Source: Pyrenophora tritici-repentis (lineage: Eukaryota; Ascomycota; Dothideomycetes; Pleosporales; Pleosporaceae). Taken from it: a DNA stretch of 64,000 nt. The notes below the pieces were generated by a model. It was not told where the DNA came from, ran no database searches, and saw only the letters and a list, made by a program, of their open reading frames with translations. The first letter of the stretch is position 1. The number at the start of each line of letters is the position of its first letter. A program made the position numbers and the translations under genes. The stretch is from the NCBI RefSeq assembly GCF_003171515.1, contig NC_089396.1:1922001-1986000 (forward strand), written 5' to 3'. Shown here piece by piece: positions 1 to 10,215 of the stretch.

Positions 1-1444
<1,444 letters not shown>

Positions 1445-1899
1445 ACGTATCGCTCCAACGGGAGGATACGTGCGGACGGAAATAGTAATAGCAGGCATGC
1501 CGGAAACTTTGATTTCATGTAGTTAACATCGTGATATCAATAAAGCTTCGCAGGTTCACATCAATACCTTTTCCCTTTCGCATTGGTCCAAGTCTTGTTT
1601 CGCTGTTTGCTGTGAACGGCTAATGGCGAGAAGTGATACGCGAAAGCTATTCGAGCGTTTCCAGCCTAATGTCTTCGCGAAGATTTGCATTGACTGCGAA
1701 GAGCTGTGGAATTTACAGTTCTTTCTTACCGGGCCGGTAGGGCTGAAAAAGCGGATGACGCGAGTTGGCTACTCGCCCCCGCAGATTGGCATGCGAGTCA
1801 GCGCGATCAGCGTCTCTCAGCCGCGGCATCTCAACAATTGCATCCATCAATATCAGGTAGTCGCGCAGCCATGTCTTCCCATACTATTCAACTCACACA
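1445..1899. other. intergenic spacer
   Basis: This holds the 3' region of the mannitol dehydrogenase gene and the promoter of the acyl-CoA dehydrogenase gene. No further gene or repeat is seen. Confidence 0.4.
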
Positions 1900-3343
1900 A
1901 TGTCGACGGCAAAACCACAGACAAACAATCCTCTTCCCTCCATAATGCCACCCCAGAAGATAGAAGCCTTTGGCAACCTCGGTCCCTGGAGCGAACCCTC
2001 ATGGTACAACTCTCTCGCATCCCCCTACTACAACGACTCGCACAAGAAGCTCCGCAATGCACTCCGCACCTACATCGACACAAATATCAAACCGTATATG
2101 CTAGAATGGGAGGAAGCTGGTGAAGCACCCACGTCAGAGCGGCTCAAATGGGCACAGACGGGATTTTGCTTTGCAGACATCCCGGAGCCATACCGTCCTG
2201 GTAATGTACCGGGGCCGGCTGGTATACCTGTGGGGGAAATGGATTTGTTCCATTTCATGATCATGACAGATGAGACGAGTAGGATTGAAGGGGGTGTGGG
2301 CGTTGCGCTGGGTGGAGCCAGTGTAATTGGAGCACCGCCTATTGTACACCATGGGACGGAAGAGCAGAAGAAGATGTGGTTACCGGGCCTCTTTACTTGG
2401 GAGACGAGTTTCTGTTTGGGGATTACGGAGCCGGGTGGTGGGGCATGTGATCTCTCTAATTTACCACTTCCATCTCCCTACTCTATTCCTTTCGTCACGC
2501 CTCTTGATAGACAAACAGCATGCTAACATACCCACCCCAGTCCGACGTAGCCAACATCGAAACCACCGCTACAAAATCCTCTGATGGAAGCTATTACACA
2601 GTCAACGGCTACAAGAAATGGATCACCGGCATGCCCTGGGCCACACACATGACAACCGCCGTCCGTACCGGCGGCCCCGGCGCCTCGGGCCTCTCCGTTC
2701 TCGTCATTGCCACCAACTCCCCCGGCCTAGCACACCGCCGCATCCCCAACAGCGGGCAAAAAGCCGGGGGCGCCAGCTTCGTCGAACTCGACAACGTCCG
2801 CGTCCCAACCGCAAACCTCATCGGCGCCGAGAACGCCGGCTTCCCTATCGTGATGCGAAATTTCAACAAAGAACGCTTCATCATGGCCGTAGGATGTAAC
2901 CGCAAAGCTAGAACCTGTCTCTCTGAATCCTTCGCTTACGCCCATACACGACGTACATTTGGTAAACCGCTAATCGCCAACCAGATCATCGCTAGTAAAC
3001 TGGCGACGATAGCGCGGTATGTTGAATCGCATTGGGCGTGGCTAGAGCAGCTAGCATACCATATCCAGCATGCGGAGCTGGGGTGGCAGGACGCTAGTAT
3101 CGCGGGACAGATTGCGTTAGCGAAGGTGCATGGGGGTCGGATCTTAGAGTTGGCGAATAGAGAGGCGCAACAGGTTTTTGGGGGCGCGGGGTATCAGAAG
3201 GGTGGGGGGCCGGGGCGGTGGTGGAGCAGATTAGTAGGGATTTGAGGATGCAGGTTGTGGGGGGTGGCAGTGAGGAGATTATTGCGGATTTGGCGGTTAG
3301 GCAGGAGGGGAAGATGGCGAGGGGAAGGGGGTGGAAGTTGTGA
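1900..3343 (+). CDS. acyl-CoA dehydrogenase family protein, frameshifted near the 3' end
   Basis: FAD-dependent acyl-CoA dehydrogenase, about 448 residues if the frame is restored. Exon 1 is 1900-2442 and exon 2 is 2541-3343. The N-terminal helical domain, the middle domain with GITEP and SDVANIETTA, the W-I-T-G-M-P segment and the C-terminal domain with VFGGAGYQ follow family order. The intron at 2443-2540 joins in phase only with a GC donor (GCATGT) and the CCCCAG acceptor; every GT donor nearby gives an early stop. It has a GCTAAC branch point. Near 3204-3216, in a G-rich run, the frame breaks: as sequenced it stops at 3245, while the +1 frame continues with VVEQISRDLRM and GGGSEEIIADLAVRQE to a TGA at 3341-3343, exactly the family C-terminus. 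One missing G (or two extra) explains this. The start could also be the Met at 1945. Confidence 0.8.
2443..2540 (+). other. GC-AG intron in acyl-CoA dehydrogenase gene
   Basis: The donor reads GGG|GCATGT, the branch region GCTAAC and the acceptor CCCCAG. Phase 0 splicing gives EPGGG-SDVANIETT, matching the family. The GT two bases downstream gives the wrong phase. Confidence 0.7.
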
Positions 3344-3428
3344 GGGAAGAGGTGTGGGGGTGGTGTAAAGGGGGTTATAGTCATCTATATGGCTTTTTTG
3401 GGCCTATCTTTGGTTAATAAATAGCTGT

Positions 3429-6089
3429 TTACATCTCCCCAGAAGACACCCCAACACTCTTCTCCTCCACATTCCCCCCGTCAAGCACCACTCTCACCCC
3501 CTCCTTTGTACCGCCTCCTCCCCACCGCACACCAACATCCATACTCTCCCCCGGCCAAAGTGTAATATAATTCTCGCTCCAAACAACCGGTACCGCATCC
3601 TCACCCTCCTTATCCACGAGATTCAATCGTAGAAAAACCGCTGGCACACTGCTCTTGTTCAGCAACGACACTTTCTTGCCGTCAAATGTTACATGCACGT
3701 CTGCGGGTGAGACACGTGACAGATCTGTGAGGTCTGAGAAGGATGTTACAGGCGTGGAGTACCAGGATGAGTTATCCCAGTCCATTTTGTCGGGGGTGGG
3801 TGCGATCCAGTAGGTTTTGTGGGAGAAGGGGGTGGTGGTAGTGTTGCTGGTAGATGAAGAACCGGTGGGTGTCGTGAGAAGAAGACGTAGTAACACTGTT
3901 TCGTTCCTCTTGCCCAAACCCCCTACTTCAAACATCCTCCTCACTTCCATGCCTTTCGTGTCAACGTCGACTTTCTTCTCCCACACCACAGCGCCGGTGA
4001 GACTAAGTACCTGAGCGTTGACATGCACGGTACTCTTTCCCTTCCTATGTGCAGCACTGCGCCGATCGATGAAGACTACATCTTTGGCCTGGTAGTCGTA
4101 CACAAGGGTCTGAAGATCTTTCAATGCAGTCTGCACGCCGAAGAACGCGCCTTGGGGGTGCAGGTAGTAGTCAAAAAGATTCCAATGCAGCGCCGGCCAC
4201 GCGTTATTCAGCATCCAATACACAAGCCCCGTAGCCGGTCGCTCGGCTATCCATCGGGAAAGGTAAGCTTCGAACTGCGATCTGGTAGCTTCATAATCCA
4301 TCATCTGTGCCTTAAGCACATAATCCTTCAGACTAGTTGGTTTACCATAGCGCGCCCAAAGGGCATCGTTGTAAATGGAGCGAGTGTAAAACGAAGACGT
4401 GTTCGTGGACATGTGGTATAACCCCTTATCCGGTGCTTGCCACAAGTCACTTATATCGTCTTTGGATAAGAAACGGGTTAGAGAACCCAGTTCAGGGGTG
4501 CCGACGCCAGCACCAAGTTCAGAGCCGAAACCCGCTGCGCTGCCTAGACGGCCGTAGGGGTCATACCAGTAGTTTGGTGGGACCCAGTCGTAAGGGCCTT
4601 CCATTCTCATGCCCCCGCTTCCGAGGGCGTCGGGTGAGCCGCGTTTGCTGGCGGAAGCGATGATGGGGGTATCCCAGTTCTTGCTTTTGAGGGCGGAGAG
4701 GTAGATTTCTGTTGCTCGGTCGTCAGGCCAGAAGTCGCTGCCGACGAGGAAGCCGAGCATGCTGGGGTGAGGTTGCATCATTTCTGCTTCGTGGTTCATG
4801 GAGTGTTTTGCAATGGTGTAGTCTGCGTCCGACCATTTTGCGCCGCCACCTTCGTCGTTGTAAGACCAGCCTTCCCATTTGTCGCAGCATTCCCAACCTG
4901 CGAGGAGCATGATGCCCATTTCTGAGGCGAGCGAGTAGAGAAATGGGTGCTCTTGCTTGCCTTCTAGGCGGACAGTGTTTAGGCCCATGGCCAGGACGTA
5001 TTCGAATTGGGCGCGTAACTTATCTTCGTTGAAGCGCAGGAACATGTCGGATGTGTAGCCTGCGCCGAGGACTTGGAATCGCTCTCCATTGACATGGAAG
5101 GTGGTGTCGTTGTACACGGTGTTCAGGGTTGATGTTACAGTGCGGATGCCGAAGCGGACGGAAGGTGTGATATCGGAAAGTGTGTTGGAAGTGGAAGCAT
5201 TACACTGTACGCTATACAATGGCTGATCTCCCCATTGTCGTGGCCACCAAATTTTAGGATTATTGATTTCAACCGGAAGAGAAGCCGTCTCTTTTTGGCC
5301 GCTTCTGAGCTCAAACTTGACAGTTGCGGTTGAAGCTGCGACGCCGTCGGGGTCAATTACAGCGCAGTGAATTGTGCCGTTGGCACCTGTCTTCTTATTC
5401 ATGTTCTTGACATCTAAGAAGATATCAATGTTTCCGTCAAGCGCCGCGCGTGTAGTCACTCTTGGACTGCTGATGCTCACTTGTCCCGTTCTTTTCAGTT
5501 CCACATCGCGCCAGATACCAGTGCCATTGTCCGGTGGGTACGGGTTCCAGTCAACGAAGCCAAGTGCAAAGTCTCGGTTGTAGTCGGTTGGATAGACTTT
5601 GATCAAGAGGACATTGTCTTTCCCATTGGGTTGTATCTTTTCGGTAATATCGTACTCCAGCCCCGTATAAGCACCAGCTTGCGTGTTCTTGTCGGCTACA
5701 AGTTTTCCATTAAGCCAGATATCTGCTCTTGACGAGATACCATTAGTCTTGAGCGTGTAGTAGTGGTTTGCTGTATCTTCTTTGCTCAAGATGCCTTCGG
5801 AGCGGTAGTACCATGGTACTCGGAACTGCGCTGTATTGACATCTTGCAGGTTGGTGGAGTAAAATAGGTCGTTCTCGTTATAAACATTATTCTCGATCAA
5901 CGTGGCCATTAAAGTGCCCTTGGAGCCGATAGTATACCATGAAGAGGTGTCAATACCAGAGATAGAGAGCTCGGTGGCATTTCCATGTATCTTGGAAGAT
6001 GATACAACCTTCCACGACGGGACCGGGGATGTGAGAGCGATGGAGCCTTGGGCAAGCAAAGCCACAGTAGTTTTTTGCATGAAAATCAT
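3429..6089 (-). CDS. GH2 exo-beta-D-glucosaminidase, secreted
   Basis: Intronless 886-residue glycoside hydrolase family 2 protein. It begins with a short hydrophobic leader (residues 4-20, then TSPVPS) that fits a secretion signal; Met4 is an alternative start. The order is the GH2 sugar-binding domain (WYYRSEG, WLNGKLVADK, GIWRDVELKR), an immunoglobulin-like domain, and a TIM barrel with NTVRLEGKQEHPFLY. In the barrel GSDFWPDD carries Asp452, and GFGSELGAG carries Glu524. Their spacing of 72 residues equals that of the acid/base (Asp469) and nucleophile (Glu541) recalled for the bacterial glucosaminidase CsxA, favouring this activity over beta-mannosidase. The enzyme would release glucosamine from the non-reducing end of chitosan oligomers outside the cell. 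Many N-glycosylation sequons are present. Confidence 0.88.
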   Translation of the reverse strand: MIFMQKTTVALLAQGSIALTSPVPSWKVVSSSKIHGNATELSISGIDTSSWYTIGSKGTLMATLIENNVYNENDLFYSTNLQDVNTAQFRVPWYYRSEGILSKEDTANHYYTLKTNGISSRADIWLNGKLVADKNTQAGAYTGLEYDITEKIQPNGKDNVLLIKVYPTDYNRDFALGFVDWNPYPPDNGTGIWRDVELKRTGQVSISSPRVTTRAALDGNIDIFLDVKNMNKKTGANGTIHCAVIDPDGVAASTATVKFELRSGQKETASLPVEINNPKIWWPRQWGDQPLYSVQCNASTSNTLSDITPSVRFGIRTVTSTLNTVYNDTTFHVNGERFQVLGAGYTSDMFLRFNEDKLRAQFEYVLAMGLNTVRLEGKQEHPFLYSLASEMGIMLLAGWECCDKWEGWSYNDEGGGAKWSDADYTIAKHSMNHEAEMMQPHPSMLGFLVGSDFWPDDRATEIYLSALKSKNWDTPIIASASKRGSPDALGSGGMRMEGPYDWVPPNYWYDPYGRLGSAAGFGSELGAGVGTPELGSLTRFLSKDDISDLWQAPDKGLYHMSTNTSSFYTRSIYNDALWARYGKPTSLKDYVLKAQMMDYEATRSQFEAYLSRWIAERPATGLVYWMLNNAWPALHWNLFDYYLHPQGAFFGVQTALKDLQTLVYDYQAKDVVFIDRRSAAHRKGKSTVHVNAQVLSLTGAVVWEKKVDVDTKGMEVRRMFEVGGLGKRNETVLLRLLLTTPTGSSSTSNTTTTPFSHKTYWIAPTPDKMDWDNSSWYSTPVTSFSDLTDLSRVSPADVHVTFDGKKVSLLNKSSVPAVFLRLNLVDKEGEDAVPVVWSENYITLWPGESMDVGVRWGGGGTKEGVRVVLDGGNVEEKSVGVSSGEM

Positions 6090-6284
6090 CTGACAAATAT
6101 CATTGCAATACAGTTCTCGCTGTTTTGCTGTAATCGGGAGGAAAGAACTGAATGGCAGATGTCATTTGGGATATCATGGCTTGCACTTGTCCGGGAAGGC
6201 ACCATGCAGTGTAACCCTCTATGACTGACACGCTAGCTCTAGCTGTGCGGGGAAGCTTTAGGCCCGGAGTTCCCCGGTCTGCCG

Positions 6285-6296
6285 ATTGGCTATTGG
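6285..6296 (-). promoter_or_regulatory. paired CCAAT boxes upstream of GH2 gene
   Basis: Two ATTGG motifs, at 6285-6289 and 6292-6296, read as CCAAT on the minus strand about 200 bp upstream of the glucosaminidase start. Such pairs can bind the fungal CCAAT-binding (Hap) complex. A GCGGGG at 6247-6252 fits the CreA consensus SYGGRG. These are motif matches only. Confidence 0.3.
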
Positions 6297-6579
6297 CCGT
6301 TAGCTAATGCAGACCATGTAATTAGTTGGTGATCATGCGGAGTAAACATGTTGAATGCATTACTCATTGCCCGACCCTTTTCTTGTTCTTCATTCTCTTT
6401 TGAAAGCTGTGGGTGGGGCTGTAGGTAAATCGTGTTGCTAACGATATCTATGTCTAGTTAGCGCTAAGTCTTGATCCGGGCTTTTTTGGAAATGTGGGGA
6501 GAAGTAAATTATGTGCCCGTGACGCCTTTTTGCGGCCGATTCTATGTCAACCAGTAACGACCACCAGCAAAAACCCTAG

Positions 6580-6887
6580 AGCTGAACAAAGAGAACATAT
6601 TGGATTCTGGAGAGCTGAATCAATGTTGAACACCGCTGCAGAAGAAGCACATTGATTTGCCTTGCCCAGCTGAATCGGCATCTTCGTCGACAAGCTGATA
6701 GCTTTGGAGATAGGCGCTCAGTTGTGCAGCTTTGTTCAGCCGAGCTGATATGAAATCCTGTTTACTGACACGCCTAGGTTCCACGATACTATACACAGCA
6801 GTCCTCAGAGTCACTTAAGTCTCAATCAGCTCTATAGTACTCGCTCAGCTGTCACAAGGAGTCAGATTTCTAATCAGCTTCTCAGCT
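6580..6887. repeat. inverted array of AGCTGA/TCAGCT hexamers
   Basis: Five AGCTGA copies start at 6580, 6613, 6668, 6693 and 6743. Four copies of its reverse complement TCAGCT start at 6826, 6845, 6874 and 6882. All copies in one orientation lie left and all in the other lie right. Random expectation for either hexamer in this length is about 0.15. The flanking bases are not well conserved, so it may be a cluster of binding sites or a decayed inverted-repeat element. Confidence 0.5.
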
Positions 6888-7031
6888 GTCGTATCTTTCG
6901 CACGACTGGTTGTGAAGTAAGTCAATCACATCATGGAATGTTTTGCGCCACGAACTTGGTTAAGACACACTCGTGGGAGCACTAGATAATCATACAAGTC
7001 TAGACTGGACATTAAGTGTGACCTACATGAG

Positions 7032-7039
7032 TATATATA
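7032..7039 (+). promoter_or_regulatory. TATA box of the HET-domain gene
   Basis: TATATATA lies about 200 bp upstream of the HET start codon and is followed by a pyrimidine-rich leader, a reasonable core promoter position for a filamentous fungus. Confidence 0.4.
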
Positions 7040-7240
7040 GAAGCTCACACTATCTGTACCTTTGAACATATCGCAGAACAGAGGCAGCGGATACATCACA
7101 GTCTACTTCGCCTTTTTTCTGGTCCCACACAGCTTACACTTGTTATTCACGATCCGTATGCACATACCCCTAATTACATACACATCTTCTTTTGTCACCA
7201 GCAATTCTTCCCTCGATTGTTCTTTCGTCAATCATTTGCC

Positions 7241-8791
7241 ATGCGTCTGATAAAGCTCAAAGACAACGGCGAGCTCGTCCTGACGAATTTCTACAAGGAC
7301 ATCCCCTCTTATGCGATCTTATCGCATACTTGGGGAGATGCAAACGACGAGGTTACTCTGCAAGAGTTCATGGATGGTTCTGGGAAAACGAAATCTGGAT
7401 ACAGGAAAATACAGTCCTGCGCGGCGCAAGCCGCTTCCGAAGGACTGCAATACACCTGGGTAGACACCTGCTGCATTGATAAAACGAGCAGTGCCGAATT
7501 ATCGGAGGCGATCAACTCAATGTTCAACTGGTATCAGGATGCAATCATCTGCTACGGATATCTGTCTGATGTTGACGATTTTTGGGGGCTGGACTCGAGT
7601 AGATGGTTCAAACGAGGGTGGACACTCCAGGAGCTTCTCGCACCCAAGATGATGGTCTTCTACACCCGCAACTGGAACAAGATCGACACTAGACTCAACT
7701 TGGCTCCCACTATTTCTCGAATCACGCGTATACCTCCTGAAGTCTTCAAGAACGATTTCACAGGAAAATACAGTGTTGCTCAGATTCTCTCTTGGGTGGC
7801 AGGGCGACAGACGACAAGAGAGGAAGATATCGCGTATTGTCTTCTTGGACTACTTGGAGTCAACATGCCGTTGCTGTACGGCGAAGGTTCTCGGGCATTC
7901 GAACGTCTACAGGAAGAGTTTATGAAAAGGTCGACCGATCATACTTTGTTCACCTGGCGGGGCGCTGGAACGGAAAGGGGTCCGCTCGCACAATCCCCTG
8001 AAGAGTTACGAGATTGTCGGGGCTTCGTGGAAGGGAAACAGGACTCAACGGATTTCTCGATGACCAACAGAGGTCTCCGCATTAACTTGCCTATTGTGGA
8101 AGGCAAAGGGGGAAGCCTTGTTGCCATCTTGAATTGTGTTGACGCAGAAAACCGTCGCCTAGGCATATATCTGAAAAGAACGCGCCCTGATGTGTATCAT
8201 CGGATTCGCTGTGCAGATGAACTTCCCATGATCGATAGTGATGAGGAACTTCCTACACCAGAGACTCTGTACATCGTGCCAGCGGCTCCACGTACCCTTG
8301 GTCGCGATCGATGGCAGCCAAATCCGGCCGAGTACACATTCAAGGTGGACTTCAGATCAGTTTCGCTGAACGGCTTTTCTCTTCAGCAACATTACAGCCC
8401 CGTTTCGGACAACCGTTGGAACATTTCAGGCTCTAACGGTGGTTTCTTGGAATATACTGCCATAGGAAGCGGCAATTATGGTGGCCTCCTGTTCAACAAT
8501 CTTGAGACAGGTGAAGAGTTTGTTGTGATTGTTGGAATTCACAATTACAAAACCTGGTTGGATATTACCACTATCGGTCCAAGTGAGACTTTCGAACACG
8601 CCGTGGACGAATATTACCACTTTCGCGAGAAGCACGATGGTAACAAAATTGCGTGCAGGTGTGAGATGCAATGGAAAGCATTAGATCGAATGAGGAAATC
8701 TCTTTCGCGCGGAATGTCAGCTTCTGCCATGATCGAAAACGGTGAATCAAAGCACCAGTTTGTAGTGAAGGTATCTGTAGGCAAAGAATGA
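7241..8791 (+). CDS. HET-domain protein (heterokaryon incompatibility)
   Basis: Intronless. From Met 7241 it gives 516 residues; the frame opens at an upstream Met (7217), but MRLIKL is the usual start of this family. The HET domain spans roughly residues 1-230, with YAILSHTWG, the region YTWVDTCCIDK, a segment ending SRWFKRGWTLQELLAP, and REEDIAYCLLGLLGVNMPLLYGEG. The rest (about 280 residues) has no recognised domain, and there is no NACHT or WD40 part as in HET-E. HET proteins act in the cytosol in non-self recognition after hyphal fusion and can trigger cell death. Whether this one is an incompatibility locus cannot be told from sequence. It faces the GH2 gene across a spacer with an unusual hexamer array. 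Confidence 0.85.
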   Translation: MRLIKLKDNGELVLTNFYKDIPSYAILSHTWGDANDEVTLQEFMDGSGKTKSGYRKIQSCAAQAASEGLQYTWVDTCCIDKTSSAELSEAINSMFNWYQDAIICYGYLSDVDDFWGLDSSRWFKRGWTLQELLAPKMMVFYTRNWNKIDTRLNLAPTISRITRIPPEVFKNDFTGKYSVAQILSWVAGRQTTREEDIAYCLLGLLGVNMPLLYGEGSRAFERLQEEFMKRSTDHTLFTWRGAGTERGPLAQSPEELRDCRGFVEGKQDSTDFSMTNRGLRINLPIVEGKGGSLVAILNCVDAENRRLGIYLKRTRPDVYHRIRCADELPMIDSDEELPTPETLYIVPAAPRTLGRDRWQPNPAEYTFKVDFRSVSLNGFSLQQHYSPVSDNRWNISGSNGGFLEYTAIGSGNYGGLLFNNLETGEEFVVIVGIHNYKTWLDITTIGPSETFEHAVDEYYHFREKHDGNKIACRCEMQWKALDRMRKSLSRGMSASAMIENGESKHQFVVKVSVGKE

Positions 8792-9153
8792 AAACATCAG
8801 CAAGTTTCGATGTCGTCAGGTTCAAACAGCGCATGTGTAGCCTAAGGAGGCAAAACAATCCCAGACAGTCTTCATCGAACATTGAAACGTAACTTGAGCA
8901 CCGTGAGGAAATCCAAGGAATGAATGGTGGATAGTACTATTGTAGGTTGGAAGTGGTGGAGAGATGATGGTACCACCACACCGGCCCGAGCTTGGTTAGC
9001 TCCGAGGTACAGCTCCAAGCTCCCCGCAATCGTCATCTTATCCCATCTTCACCATGTAAGGCAAACAGCATCAACCCAGGACCTGGGCTCCAAGTCCTCT
9101 TCAATACACTGAAAAGCCCAGTCCGCCCTCAGCTACGGCCAAAATAACTTACA
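8792..9153. other. intergenic spacer
   Basis: Spacer between the HET gene and the dephospho-CoA kinase gene. Nothing is recognised beyond the presumed terminator and promoter. Confidence 0.4.
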
Positions 9154-9954
9154 ATGTTGCTCCTCGGCCTCACGGGCTCCATCGCGACTGGCAAATCGAC
9201 CGTCTCATCGCTCCTCTCTAAACCACCGTATTCGCTGCCGGTAGTAGATGCCGACCTCATTGCGCGACAAGTAGTTGAGCCGGGCACTGCAGGTTATAAT
9301 GCCATTGTCAAGTACTTCTCGCCCACTACACCAGACTTGCTCCTTCCCGATGCGACACCAAAAGGACGCCCGCTGAACCGGCCAGCACTAGGACGGAGGG
9401 TCTTTGGCGGAGGAGAGGAAAAAGAGCGCGACAGGAAGATGCTAAATAGCATCGTTCACCCTGCAGTGCGTAAAGAGATGTACAAACAAATGGTATGGGC
9501 GTACCTGCGAGGCCACTGGGCCGTCGTGCTAGACGTCCCTCTCCTCTTCGAGAGCGGCTGGGAACGCTATTGCGGCACCATCCTCGTTGTCGGTGTCTCC
9601 GATCCCGCGATACAAATACAGCGACTGCGAGCCCGTGACGCACATCTCACTGAGGAGGATGCGCGCAACCGTGTGATGAGTCAAGGTGATGTGCGCGAAA
9701 AGGCAGAGCGCTGTCTGCGAAGAGGTCCGGGCAAGGGCGTGGTAGTCTGGAACGATCACGATAGAGCATACCTAGAAAAGGAGATTCAGAGGGTCATGCA
9801 AGACGTTCGGAGCCAGAGCCCACGATGGTGGAGTTTTCTGCTCTGGGTCTTTCCACCGTTTGGTGCCATGGCGGGTTTGTGGAGCTGGTACAAAATGCGC
9901 AATGTGCAGTTGCAGTGGGAACAAGAGAAGAAGCGGGAAAAGGCCAAGCTGTAG
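9154..9954 (+). CDS. CAB5: dephospho-CoA kinase
   Basis: Intronless, 266 residues. It phosphorylates the ribose 3'-hydroxyl of dephospho-CoA with ATP, the last step of coenzyme A synthesis. The P-loop GLTGSIATGKST is at residues 5-16, followed by VVDADLIARQVVEPG (substrate-binding Asp), the HPAVR motif, VLDVPLLFESGWE (the family's DVPLLFE), and the LID-like RLRARDAHLTEEDARNRVMSQ. All key motifs are present. After the kinase domain a hydrophobic stretch (about residues 226-246, WWSFLLWVFPPFGAMAGLWSW) is followed by a basic tail. It looks like a C-terminal membrane anchor, which in fungal homologues would place the enzyme at mitochondria or ER; that location is inference. Confidence 0.92.
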   Translation: MLLLGLTGSIATGKSTVSSLLSKPPYSLPVVDADLIARQVVEPGTAGYNAIVKYFSPTTPDLLLPDATPKGRPLNRPALGRRVFGGGEEKERDRKMLNSIVHPAVRKEMYKQMVWAYLRGHWAVVLDVPLLFESGWERYCGTILVVGVSDPAIQIQRLRARDAHLTEEDARNRVMSQGDVREKAERCLRRGPGKGVVVWNDHDRAYLEKEIQRVMQDVRSQSPRWWSFLLWVFPPFGAMAGLWSWYKMRNVQLQWEQEKKREKAKL

Positions 9955-10045
9955 CCCGTGGTTTAATGTGCTACTCCATATGTCTTTGCTTCGAAGACGC
10001 GGGAGGGTCGGTGCTGGTGCGTGTTGGTGTTTGTTGGATGTGCGC

Positions 10046-10055
10046 ATATATATAT
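10046..10055 (+). promoter_or_regulatory. TATA box upstream of the disordered-protein gene
   Basis: A TATATATAT tract lies 160 bp before the Met at 10216 and about 320 bp before the Met at 10375. It argues that translation does not begin at the first in-frame Met (10063), which is almost on top of it. Confidence 0.3.
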
Positions 10056-10215
10056 CTAGCAATTGGCAGCACGGATGCTGTATCACGATCAATGTTTTTC
10101 AAGTCTCGACGTGTGTATGATCATGTCTCGCAAGTCTGTTCATCGTCCATGTGTGCGCATCCCGATATGCAGCAAGGCTAGTCTTCACCTTCACTCTCAT
10201 TCGGCTATCGCAGAC

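Larger units (their letters stand above)
6090..7240. other. divergent intergenic region between GH2 and HET genes
   Basis: This 1.15-kb spacer separates two genes read away from each other, so it should hold both promoters. It contains paired CCAAT boxes near the GH2 start, a TATA box near the HET start, and an unusual array of AGCTGA/TCAGCT hexamers between 6580 and 6887. No gene is seen. Confidence 0.6.

Noticed and set aside
3202..3230. An intron as explanation for the acyl-CoA dehydrogenase frame break
   Set aside because: The only GT...AG combination is about 30 bp, has no branch point and would delete conserved residues.
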